Source: Acanthococcus lagerstroemiae
Taxonomy: Eukaryota > Arthropoda > Insecta > Hemiptera > Eriococcidae
Assembly (NCBI GenBank): GCA_031841125.1
Contig: CM063108.1
Location: 24,045,399-24,109,398 of the forward strand
Direction: 5' to 3'
Length of the DNA stretch: 64,000 bases
How positions within the stretch are numbered: the first letter of the stretch is position 1; every line of letters starts with the position of its first letter. Under the pieces are notes generated by a model, which saw nothing but the letters and a program-made list of their open reading frames with translations, did not search any database and was not told the origin of the DNA. The position numbers were made by a program, and so were the translations under genes. Positions 10,454-19,876 of the stretch are shown piece by piece.

Positions 10454-11092
10454 TTGGGACGCGTCAGCAAAGTGGCTGACATCTGGTGAACAAACGCAGA
10501 AGCTACCAAAACGGGATGAAATACATAGCGCGCCATCTACTTTACAAATGGTAGCCAAAAGTGGAAGTACACAAAACGGGATGAAATACACTAGCGCTCC
10601 ATCGCCGTGACGCGAACAAATAGTGTCATGCTTGCTATTTCCCGTTGGGTTGTGCGTTATCTTTAGGGCAGTGATTTTGTTGCTTTTACAACTTTTTCTG
10701 TAATACTTGAAAATTATGTTATCTCAAAGGATCTTTACAAGTCATACAATTTCTTGTAAAATGAGCCCTACTTGAAAAAAGCAACTCTGGGCAACTTTTG
10801 AATATAGGTAAGCGCAACTTTTGGTGATTTAGAGCGAATTCGAGCAATTTCTCGTATATTTTCTTACAATTTTCAAGTTTTTATAGAAAAATTGAATGTT
10901 GATACAAGTACAAGTATGAGAGATCATCTTCATCTCTGGCAAAGTACAACACTGCAACGGGCCATACAGCCAGAAATCGCTCCCTCTCGCATGTAATTTT
11001 CATTTAATTTATAATTCTTCTTTGAATGAATAGGCGGCTTAACCGAGAGTTTCCAAAGTTGGTAGCCCTGTGCTGAAACGGTGATTGTGCCG

Positions 11093-11336
11093 CTTTGAGT
11101 ATAAATCTCCTGAAGGAATAGAAACCATGTTTCTTATGCTGGACCTGTAGAGCGCGCATTTCTGTCATGCAGATGCCCCTGGTGCTAATGAAAGCTTATA
11201 GCAATCAGTTTGTTTACAACGGGGCATCTGCATGACAGAAACGCACGCATCACACAGTATAGCGCGCTCTACAGTTCCACGGTCGTATAATGTAAATAAT
11301 CCGATTTCTATCTCTCCAGGAGATTTATACTCAAAG
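11093..11336. repeat. Foldback repeat with CTTTGAGTATAAATCTCCTG ends
   Basis: CTTTGAGTATAAATCTCCTG (11093-11112) is inverted at 11317-11336. Inner arms match as well: GTAGAGCGCGC with GCGCGCTCTAC, and CATTTCTGTCATGCAGATGC with GCATCTGCATGACAGAAACG. The unpaired centre is under 40 bases. Confidence 0.85.
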
Positions 11337-11363
11337 ATAATATGCGAGTACTTGGTTTTATAA

Positions 11364-11507
11364 AGTCTAGTCCAGTCAAGAAACATAACTGGCTACCCGC
11401 AATACATATCAATATATTGGTATTTTGAAGTTGGAGGGGAAAGACAAGTTCGAGAACACGTTATCAGCGCCGTGAAAAAATTATGTTTCTTAACTGGACG
11501 AGACTTT
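11364..11507. repeat. Short inverted repeat pair
   Basis: Left arm AGTCTAGTCCAGTCAAGAAA(CATAA) at about 11364-11388 is inverted, with two or three differences, at 11481-11507. The spacer is about 92 bases. Probably a small MITE or foldback remnant. Confidence 0.65.
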
Positions 11508-11746
11508 AGGGCTCTACCCTGACCACCTTTTCAGAAGGTTGACACTTGACACTAGCGAACCTGGTCACGGTTACGCCGCCTATGACCCAGAAGAATCTTG
11601 GTAAGATGTTGACACACCGCCCCATTCAAGATCAAGAGCGTTCTGTCTTCTAGATCTGTACAATGACACCCACATTGAAAAAGTAACTTTGGAGCAACTT
11701 TTGGGTTTGTAGGGCAAATTTTTAACAACCTGTGGATAGGATAAGA

Positions 11747-12972
11747 GCAAGGTTGAAAACGAATCCACTAAAATTGGATTCGAACCCGAATCCACGAATC
11801 ACCAGGGATGAGAAGTTTAAGCCGATAACCGCTTAAGCCGAAGCTTAAGCTCATTCTTGAACGGCTTTTAAGCGAATGAAAAAGTCAGCCATTCGCTGTT
11901 CATTAAGCGCAAAGCCAGCCAAAAAGGATACGCTGAGCAGCTTAATTAAGACATTCACATTTTCTATCAAAAAGCCGAAAAAAATCACAACACTTAATTT
12001 TTCAAGTTGAAAAATCATCGTCTGCTGCCGCGGGTTCTGGGTTCCGGCTTCTGGGTTGTTCTTTGTGTTCGCCTGTTTCCTTGGTGCTTCCTGCTTCAGT
12101 GCTTCAGTGTCGACTTTGCTTCACGTTTCTCGTCTGACTGATGTTGACGTTGACCAGTAAGTACTAAGTTAGTACTACATACGAAGTTCATACTTGAATT
12201 ATTCACTATGGTCGATTTCATGCGGAATTGAGTATAATGTTGAAAAAAAAAAAAACCGATAGCGAAGCGCTGAAAAGCTAATGATAAGGGCAAAAAGCTG
12301 AAGCTAAGCGAATGAGATTTTTGGAAAAACGTTTAAGTTTAAGCGAAAGTTTAAGCTTAACAGTTTAAGCTTTTCATCCCTGCGAATCACTGCCTTTTTT
12401 TGGATTCGAATATGATTTGAGAATGATTTACGTTTACTCTGTGATTCGAATCAATGGAGTGGATTCGTGGATTCGAATTCACAAATCATCAAATCCAGGA
12501 ATCATGGAATCTTTTTTTGGCTGTTACAAAATCAAAATCAAAATAAACGATACCTATTTTACTCACTCAGGAATCGTTGACTTTTTTTTTTCTTCAGAAA
12601 GCTAAATACTCCAAAAACTGGGTCTTATTCGATGTAATCATGGTAAACATACTTTTAGCAATGTAGTTTCCAAAGAAATTGAATTTAATGTTTCGACTGA
12701 GGAGACCAGAAGGAATTTTGTAGCTTTTATTACGTTTTTTGATCTTTTTTTTTTTTTGTTAAAAAAAGAAAAATGACCAAAACAGATGGCCATATTGAGC
12801 GACTTTAGCGCCTAATACGGCTAACTAAAAAATTCTAACGAATCCTCTAAAAGGATTCGAATAAATTTTACGAATCCGGGTCGTCCATTGGATTCGAGTC
12901 ACTGATACGAATCCATTTTTTCGAATCCGCAAACTGGATTCGAATCCGGATTCGAATCATTTCCAACCTTGC
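11747..12972. mobile_element. GATTCGAATC-rich inverted-repeat element, split by a hAT
   Basis: Ends are GCAAGGTTGAAAACGAATCC on the left and, inward from the right, GCAAGGTTGGAAATGATTCG. Palindromic GGATTCGAATCC variants occur more than ten times, in clusters at 11755-11802, 12385-12520 and 12838-12965. Dense subterminal palindromes are typical of transposase-binding regions of hAT-like MITEs. No matching TSD found. Confidence 0.6.
11803..12382. mobile_element. hAT-type element, 580 bp, TSD CGAATCAC, TTTAAGC subterminal repeats
   Basis: An exact 8-bp duplication CGAATCAC (11795-11802, 12383-12390) flanks TIRs CAGGGATGAGAAGTTTAAGC and, inward from the right, CAGGGATGAAAAGCTTAAAC. Both ends carry clustered GCTTAAGC/TTTAAGCG motifs in both orientations, likely transposase binding sites. 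The interior has no transposase. The CAGGG ends and 8-bp TSD are hAT features. Confidence 0.9.
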
Positions 12973-13032
12973 GCAACTTTAGCTAACACCAAATCACAGC
13001 CCTGGTTATCTTGAACTGTGTGTTGATTGGAG

Positions 13033-13204
13033 AGATGGTATCAATAACTATCGGCAGTCATATCTATCAATAGTTATCGATAACGAAAATGTCCGATAGT
13101 TTGCATCCATAGAGATGGTTTTACTATCGATAACTATCGGTAGTTGTATCTATCAATAGTTATCAATATATAAGGAAAATGTCGATAGTCGGCATCTGCA
13201 TCTC
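13033..13204. repeat. Tandem duplication of an about 80-bp ATCGATAACTATCG unit
   Basis: Two adjacent units start GAGATGGT (13033 and 13113). Each contains AACTATCGGYAGT, ATCTATCAATAGTTATC and GAAAATGTC(C)GATAGT. TCGATA palindromes dominate. The right edge, GCATCTCC, is inverted relative to the GAGATG starts, so the pair may be an internally duplicated MITE. Confidence 0.7.
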
Positions 13205-14558
13205 CATTTGATTCTCGTGTCCTGTTAGTTGGTGGCTGGGATTGCATCAGCTTTGTTTCTGAATAATAAGTTGAATCCGCTTGAGTGTGAAAAAATGGTT
13301 TCTTTGTTCGGATTATGTATACGCTCTACTGTATAGTTTGTCACCATTTGTGCCCTGTAGTGTTTGGAATCATATTAATGCCGTCTCGTATTAATTTGCA
13401 TCAAGATTGTGTTTTGTGTTGCCGCGGATTGTGTTGAATCGTCTCGGATTGCGTTGTTCTCAGACTCTGTGCCGAGTCATCTTGGATCCAGTTTTCTTTT
13501 TTCTTCGCTCAAAGGTTATCATTCTTGGCTCCTGCGTTATGCTGTGGTGGTAAGTAATTTTGATTTGGTTGTGTTCAATGAAAGCGAGCCAGTAAGTACA
13601 TTTACACCCGTACTGTTACATAACATCGAACCCGGGTAATCTGTAGAAGTAATTTTCACTCTGGGTACTTCTGTAGGTATCTCAACTACCTCACAGTGAA
13701 GGAAACGTGTATTTGCTTTTTAAACTCGATAAAACGAAAGGAAAGAAGCACCTATCTCTATTATTTCTAACTTTCCACCGGGAGCAGAAATGGTCGTCGC
13801 TTTTAACCTAATGCAATCCTTCGATGACAAGGTTAATAAAAGTATTCGCGAATATTATTCTGGGAAAAATAAACACCCGATATGAAAAGCGTTTTCTTAT
13901 CACAGCACGGCTATGGCGAATTCCGCGATACGTTTATTATAATGCTGAAATTACCATACAAAAAGAAAGGGAAGACGATGACTCGTGTAATGGAACGAAA
14001 ATTGTAAGCTTTCCGAGAATACTATTGCCTTTCAACTTACAAAAACTAAATTATATTGTAAGTTTCTTCAAAAGATACAAATTAAGAATAAAAGCAATAT
14101 TTACAAAGCGTAAAGCGAATTCTAAGTGAAAGTAAGATGATACTTTTGTTGCTACAAGCCGCTATGCCGAGCTGAGCCGAACCGAGTACTCCAAACTCTC
14201 AAGTCCCACGGGAATTTTTCCTCAGTTTTTGATGCAACTTTCGGTGAATCGTATTAGTGTCTTTTAAAAAGATACGCGGAAGGAACTGCCGTGTTTTCCT
14301 CGGATTCGCATGGAACAAGAGATGGGTTCTGAGAAACAATAACCATCTCAATGGCGATGGAACCGTTTACGCTGTTTGTTAATAGATTTTAGTTCACCTT
14401 CATCGTAAAATTATGTCCCTGTGAAGTGGGATAGCGTTGAAAATGTCAAAAGTCTGTTCGATTTTTGTGCTCTTTTGTAGTAACAGTATCGCCTACTCTA
14501 TAGCTGAGTGGTATTGTATCTACCTCGCATCCTTGCCAGTGCTAGAACAGGCATCTCT
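13205..14558. other. Unassigned region
   Basis: No transposon termini or recognisable domains. A 101-codon plus frame (13824-14129) is Lys/Arg/Ile-rich with no known motif. Possibly single-copy DNA. Confidence 0.3.
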
Positions 14559-14566
14559 CTCCCTAC

Positions 14567-15087
14567 TAGCGTTGAGTTGGTCTCAGTCATACTAGTTCAT
14601 TTGAACTAATCATTGCGATGAACTAATCTACCAAGACCGATGTTTTGAACGAACTAGTTCAATAAGACTGAGATTCTCTCAAACTCGATCCGAAAATGAC
14701 CAAAAGTAACCGTTAAGACTGTTAAGAACTAAAACGTGAATGTAAACAAAGAACGACCAAATTCGTGTAAACCCTAAGACCTAACGCAGGTGAACAACAC
14801 AGACGTGACTCATTTCGTTTATTTGAGCAGCTTTCTTTTTCATCATGATGAAAATTAATAGTAATTTTTTGATCTTTCCGTTGAAAAGGGTGATGTTAAG
14901 CGGATACATAGAGAAAACATATAAATTAAAAACTTACATTAATAACGCGTGCATATTTCGGTCTTCTCATCTTACATCCTTCAATAAGTCTTTAATGACG
15001 TGAATGAACCGACGATACGGAACTAAAAGACCTAAATGAACTAGTTCCTAACTAAAAGACCTAAATGAACTAATCTTCCCATTGGTA
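14567..15087. mobile_element. hAT-like element with GAACTAGTTC subterminal repeats, TSD CTCCCTAC(T)
   Basis: CTCCCTACT at 14559-14567 and 15088-15096 flanks a segment whose ends are weakly inverted (TAGCGTTGAG and, inward from the right, TACCAATGGG; 6 of 10 match). ACTAGTTC and TGAACTAA motifs are dense near both ends (14588-14665, 15030-15075). The right end contains a 30-base direct duplication (AAAAGACCTAAATGAACTA twice). Length is about 520 bases, with no coding. Confidence 0.65.
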
Positions 15088-15189
15088 CTCCCTACTGACA
15101 TCCTAGCAAACAGAGCAACCGCAATACCTGCTGAGGTAGATAAATAGCGTGCTTTGCTGTCCCGCCGCCTTGTCAGTTCACACGAACCA

Positions 15190-15480
15190 TTCATCATACG
15201 ATGGGTGTTCAAAAAAATAAAAGGCTATTATGATATAACTACTATGAATTGTAAAAATTTTATTTTACAAAATTTGGAAAGATACAACCTGAAACTACTT
15301 CTCAATATAGTTACCTTCTCAGTTGAGGCATTCATTCCATTGGTTTACTAACATATGGATGCCTTCTGTGTAGAATTCACAGTCCAACTGAGCTACTGAG
15401 CAAGCAAATTCAGAACTGTTTTTTGCTGTTTGTTGTTGTTTTTAAAACTCTTTCCACCTAGGTTAGGGTGAGCTTTATAC
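15190..15480 (-). pseudogene. Mariner transposase, C-terminal remnant
   Basis: On the minus strand, about 15390-15290 reads LDCEFYTEGIHMLVNQWNEC then a stop-interrupted EGNYIEK. This matches the mariner C-terminal signature (F..GI..L..RW..C....G.Y.E). The frame ends in FFEHPSY with the adjacent string GGGTGTTCAAAAAAAT near 15203-15220, a position where the terminal inverted repeat would lie. The catalytic DDD part is absent. Unrelated in sequence to the mariner pieces at 34.6 and 48 kb. Confidence 0.65.
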
Positions 15481-15523
15481 AGTGCGGAAAGATAGTAATA
15501 CCTAATAAAGTTCTACCTAACGC

Positions 15524-15631
15524 AACAGTAGCGCTTGCGGTTTTAAATGTAAGTATGTGGACAAACAAACAAGATACACAAAAATGAATCGCGTTTGCTT
15601 TCAACAGTGGCGCTTGTGGTTTTAAATGTAA
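15524..15631. repeat. Short direct repeat, two 30-base copies
   Basis: CAACAGTRGCGCTTGYGGTT followed by TTAAATGTAA occurs at 15524-15553 and 15602-15631 with two differences. The 48-base spacer is AT-rich. No TIR was found. Confidence 0.75.
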
Positions 15632-15779
15632 AAGTGAACGTAATTGTGTGTAAAGGAAGCAGATTGGAAGATGGTTTCAGCAAAAGTGACTCGCAGTATC
15701 AACATAAAGAATGGATGAAAGGAGTTCATTTTGTTTGGTTTGTAATATTGTTTGTGATTCTTGCTGAAATTACGGTCGG

Positions 15780-15932
15780 CGGCTGACATTTTTGTAAACA
15801 AAATGAGTTATTAGTATCGTTTGGAAGAGTGTAAAAAGCAGAATTTTTTAGAATTGGGCCTCTGATTCCAAAATTTGTACTCACGTTGATTTTTGCTGGT
15901 TGGTTCTGTTATGCTTAACAGTGTCCAAGTGC
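15780..15932. repeat. Partial copy of the GTAAGGGAACCAA TIR element
   Basis: Matches the left part of 24110-24362 (GTAAAYAAAATGAGTTATTA, TGTACTCACGTTG) and its right end (TTTGCTGGTTGGTTC...GCTTA...GTCCA). The left terminus is lost and about 90 internal bases are missing relative to the other copy. Confidence 0.7.
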
Positions 15933-16149
15933 GATTGTACTTTTGTTCAAAGTTGGTTAGTGGAATAACCGCCCAGACTTCAGCTGAAAGGCCGACCATA
16001 TTACTAAGTCGCAAAGCAACCTGGCTTGTTTGAGGCGAAGTTTGCGGTTTCCCAGACTAAAGCAGGAGTTTGCTATTTTCCAAACTTCATTTAAGTTATT
16101 AAAAAATAGATACTACTGCACAAATATGTTTGAAGAATCAAACTGATAT

Positions 16150-16410
16150 CAGTGAGCACTGGCAACCATGGGGACAGAAAAGAAGAAGAGGAAAACAAAA
16201 ATTCCGTTAGAAAGACGACATTAACAGTTTTTTAAAATACAAAAATTTTCAAACAATAGCCACTACTAGGACTGAATGGGATCGTCTACGAGAAACTTTT
16301 GCACGTTACGGGCCATCAATATAGAGGGCTCCACTTTGGGGTCCGAAAAACAAATGTAAAACTAAACTATAGGCACTTTAATCGAAATAAAGGTATTTGG
16401 ATTAGATTAA
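16150..16410 (+). pseudogene. LINE family A, 3' tail
   Basis: Encodes WQPWGQKRRRGKQKF, KDDINSFLKYKNFQTIATT and TEWDRLRETFARYGPSI before a stop near 16323. This is the same C-terminal tail as at 1.0 kb, severely 5'-truncated. The 3' UTR ends near AATAAAGGTATTTGGATT at about 16387-16405. Confidence 0.85.
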
Positions 16411-16411
16411 C

Positions 16412-16866
16412 CCTAACCTAGGTATCTTTTTCAGTACGGAAATAAATGAAAATTGGAGGGTGCCAAGTAAGGAAATTTGACTGGGTGTGGCAAAACGTCC
16501 CACTTGAACGACTCAACAGAGCAGTAGTGACATGAGAGGTAAGCAGTAGAGTGACAGAGGTATGCAGTCGTGCAGTGTCTTGCAAAAGGCAAATACCTTG
16601 AATTAACATGCCGGATGTGCGGTCTTTAATTCTTTAATGGAAGCGGTTCAGTTGATCATAGTATACATAATAGTTGTACCATATGGGAGAAAATCAGTAA
16701 CTCTTTCAACCCAAAGATGCTTCCTGATAGCTGACATGACCCCACCCCAAGTTTACCAACCCCAATAGTCCAGACCCTGTACCCATATATGAGTTTGCTG
16801 TATTATTAATGTAGAACTTCGTGTCCATTTCGGAGTGTGAGTGAACTTAGTAATATTCCACTTGTA
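16412..16866. other. Unassigned AT-rich spacer
   Basis: Nothing recognised between the LINE tail and the PLE terminus. Confidence 0.3.
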
Positions 16867-16892
16867 GGGTGTGCTAATTCACTTTTTCTTCT

Positions 16893-16945
16893 TCTGTAGT
16901 CCAGAGCGCTTTCGGCTGTTATGTCATCATCAGTCTCTTGTGGTC
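16893..16945 (-). ncRNA. Hammerhead-like motif, PLE copy 2 3' terminus (degraded stem I)
   Basis: On the minus strand: CTGATGA (16933-16927), stem II changed to GAC/GCC, GAAA (16913-16910), AGCGCT, CTGGACTAC. The 5' strand of stem I is gone: relative to the copy at 55.5 kb about 20 bases before the core are deleted, so cleavage is unlikely. Confidence 0.55.
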
Positions 16946-18242
16946 CTGTAGTCATAGTCGAGAGTAGTACCGTATGGTGAACCTGTTCAGTCGTGTGCTC
17001 CTATTGGTTGTCTGTGATGGTGCAGTTTGTCCAATCCGTGGGTGTTATTAGTTGGAATAAGTTCTCGCTTTTGACGTTAGTCGTTGTGTTTATTAGATTG
17101 TTTTGTTTTGTTTTTTCCTTTATTATTTCTAGTTTTTTGTTGTTTTTTTTTCTTGTGTTGTTTTCCATGTATAGGATTTTGTACTTTTCTGTCAATTTGT
17201 CATTGTTATGTCCCTGGTCATTGCAGTGTTTTCCAAACAGTGATTTGTCATCATGTAGCTTCTGTGATTTTTCATGTTCTTTGATTCTGTTTGTGAATTT
17301 TTTGCCTTTCTCTTCTATGTAGGTCATGTCACAGTGTTCACAGTCCAGTCTGTATACTCCGCTTCTGTGGTTTCTGTCCTTTGTTTCTGTTATGTCATTG
17401 CTTATTTGTTTGATCAGAGGTGGTTTCTTTTTCATTCCGAGTTTTATATTGTATTGGTGGAAGATTTTTTGTATTTTGTATGTATGAGTTCCTGTGAATG
17501 ATATTGCTCCTGCGTATTTGTCTGTTTTTGTGGTTGTTGGTTCAGTGTCTGTGCCTTTAGGTTGTGTTAGTTTGTTAACTATTCTGTCTACTGTTTCTGG
17601 TTGGTATTTGTTTTTTGTTGTTAATTGCTGTTTGTTTGATTTTGTTGATTTCTGTTGTTCTGAGTTTGTTGTCGTTTAGTATGTTGAATGCTCTATGTAG
17701 CAGTAGTTGTCTAGTGCTGCCATTTTGTGTTTTTGATGGTGGAAAGAGTCTTTGGGTATTATTACGTCAGTGTGTGGTTTTTCTGTAAATATTGTACTGT
17801 ATCCGGTTGTCTTTTATTTGTATTGTAATGTGAGGGTATTTGATGGTCTTGTTGCCTTTTTCTATTGTGAACTTTATGTTGTTTATGCTATTTGTCTCTG
17901 TGAGGAATTGGTCTAGTTGTTTATCTGTTCCTGTCCAGATGATTAATATATGTCGTTTACGTATCTTGTCCATAGCCTTATGTTTTTCTTGTGTTTGCTG
18001 TTGTTTAGTAGGTCATTTTCATAGATGTTCATGTATATTTTTGCTAGAATAGGTGACAGTGGTGACCCCATTGCTAGGCCTTCTGTTTGTTCGTAATTTT
18101 TGTTGTTAAACTGGTAGTATATTGTGATGTTCGCGTATGCAGTTCCTTCTGTGTTGTTTTTGTAGTTGTTGTTCATCAATATTGCTGTTAGTTCTTGTTT
18201 TGATATATTCCCGAACATGTTTGTTACGTCCAGTGATACTAG

Positions 18243-18290
18243 TTTGTCGTGATGATGGCATAACAGCTGAAAGCGCTCTGGACTACAGAA
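18243..18290 (+). ncRNA. Hammerhead-like motif, PLE copy 2 inverted terminus (mutated core)
   Basis: Plus-strand copy with core GTGATGA in place of CTGATGA, then GGCATAACAGCT and GAAAGCGCTC. The conserved C3 is lost and stem II has a mispair, so it should be inactive. It points away from the PLE body. Confidence 0.5.
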
Positions 18291-18330
18291 GAAGGAAAAG
18301 TGAATTGGCACGCCCTACAAATCGAATAAT

Positions 18331-19876
18331 GTAGTACTGTTCGACCTTAGTCCTTAGCTCCTTTACATTTTGATAGTGGCAGGATAGTTTCGTCCTATTT
18401 TTTTTTTAAATAAAAGTTTCTATTAAAAGTTTTGAAACCCAATAAAGGTATATCAAACGGTATCACTTCGTGTTTTAGTCTCATATAAGAATTACCTAAC
18501 GCGACAGAAGTAGAGCAATCGTATTACAAGTAGAGAGATGAACTTATCGTTTTCTCGACTGCCCCCGAGTAGTGCGACCCGTATGGAAGGCAAGTACCTA
18601 AACTTTTTATCAGTCACTGATAGTCCACTTCGAGATACTCTCAGTCTCCATCTCGGAGACGGAAATTTAATAAAGAAACGCTCGGTATCGTTTCGCCCGG
18701 CCAGGAACGAGCGTCGACTTCAAATATTCATAGGAGTTCTAAGTTCGCAATATGAACCTTATCTGCTTGTCGGGCTGCGAATCTGGAATAATAACGCGTT
18801 TATGGAGTTCTCCAGCACGTGACTCCGGGCAGCGGGAGATTCCGCGACTGACTGCGTTCTGTTAATGACGTAATAAAGAGGCGAGGACGAGGAGAGCGCA
18901 TCGTGGAGAGTTTGTAAGTACATTTTAATTTCGCGCGAGGTATCTACGCGCGACCGGAGAGAACGTGCACGCGATGCGGCCGCCGAAAGCTCGAAAGCTC
19001 TCCAACTCGCCGATGAAGCGCAATTGTATCCGCGCGGCACATCTGTTTCAAATCTCATTTAAATTACGGGTTCACTCGGCTTTCTAATTACTTTTAAATT
19101 ACCCTTTGTTAAATAGAAATGGCGCGGAAAAAGTTTCGTTTCGTTAAACTTGTTTTTTTAACCGCCCGGGCGACAAGCGCCGCGAAAAGGCGAATTTATA
19201 ACGCGAGAGGTACGGGAGTCGTATAACTACTTTCATTTACTAAGTTGAGAAAACGCTCTCGATAAATCATCCCCCAAGCTCGTAGACTCGCTTTTCGTCT
19301 CGTTAATTTCTCATTTATCGTCTAATTATTGCTTTAACGAAATCAAACCGCTATCAGTATGAAAATAAAAAGCTTACTGGAGCCGCGACTACGAGGGCAT
19401 TTCCAGCCGACTTCCAGGCCTGAGTACTCGAGTCGAGTCCGAGTACTGGTGCGTCCTTCCAGCGGCGCGCAAGACGCACCGGGAAACGCTAAATTTACGT
19501 TACTTTTCACCTATTAACGTATTTTAAACGATGAATTTTGTAAAAACTAATTTTAAACAAAAATCATAAAATTTTACGACGAGTTGTGGAAAGTTTTCCT
19601 TGTTTTTTTCTCCGGCGTAAAATAGTTTGTAAATCGTTAGTTTCACAACCCAAGGTAAGGAATTATCGAAACTATATTTTCTGCGGAGAAAAATTCAAGT
19701 GCATAAGTTTTTCGCACATTTCGTGTAACAGGAAACCCGTGGACTTTTATCGAACTGGCTCACAGCGAGCACTTCAGAAGGTTTTACTTCAAAACAGATA
19801 CTCAGTCTTTTCAATCTTAATTGCATGTTTTGGGAAGAGCTCGTTACTTGAACCAGTTTGTTGTTGTCGATCTGTG
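18331..19876. other. Unassigned CpG-rich region
   Basis: 18480-19480 is distinctly richer in CpG than the rest of the window and free of recognised repeats. A 94-codon plus frame (18538-18822) and a 99-codon minus frame (19058-18759) lack known motifs. It could be a host regulatory or 5' exon region. An inverted pair GGTGCGTC/GACGCACC lies at 19449-19480. Confidence 0.35.

Larger units (their letters stand above)
10664..13004. mobile_element. hAT-type element, 2.34 kb, TSD GTTATCTT, host of further insertions
   Basis: An exact 8-bp duplication GTTATCTT (10656-10663, 13005-13012) flanks inverted ends TAGGGCAGTGATTTTG and, inward from the right, CAGGGCTGTGATTTGG. The subterminal string GCAACTTT recurs near both ends (10790-10825, 11680-11705, 12972-12982). 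No transposase frame was recognised, so the element is nonautonomous or dead. Its interior holds two foldback sequences (11093-11336, 11364-11507) and a GATTCGAATC-rich element that was itself hit by another hAT (11803-12382). Confidence 0.8.
16867..18330 (-). pseudogene. Penelope-like retroelement, copy 2 (RT palm to GIY-YIG-like domain)
   Basis: The most complete PLE here. Minus strand, 18250-17940: DKLVSLDVTNMFGNISKQEL (motif A), YEQTEGLAMGSPLSPILAK (motif B), then LWTRYVNDIY (motif C, YVDD changed to YVND). After a frameshift, 17973-17767 gives ILIIWTGTDKQLDQFL and IKFTIEKGNKTIKYPHITIQ. 17435-17001 encodes the C-terminal domain with GVYRLDCEHCDMTYIEEKG and KFTNRIKEHEKSQKL. Motif order and the GVY-type C-terminal domain identify a PLE. 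The RT N-terminal part is missing. The 3' end (16867-16990) carries a hammerhead-like motif. The 5' edge abuts a second terminal copy in inverted orientation (18243-18330), as PLE terminal repeats often are. Confidence 0.88.

Noticed and set aside
11750..12965. CRISPR-like array suggested by regularly spaced GATTCGAATC motifs
   Set aside because: Spacing is irregular, units vary, the motif is a short palindrome and the setting is eukaryotic. Transposase-binding repeats of a MITE explain it better.
17001..17435. The 144-codon minus frame as a host DNA-repair nuclease gene
   Set aside because: It is the C-terminal GIY-YIG-like domain of a Penelope-like element, recurring at 6.7 kb with the same flanks.
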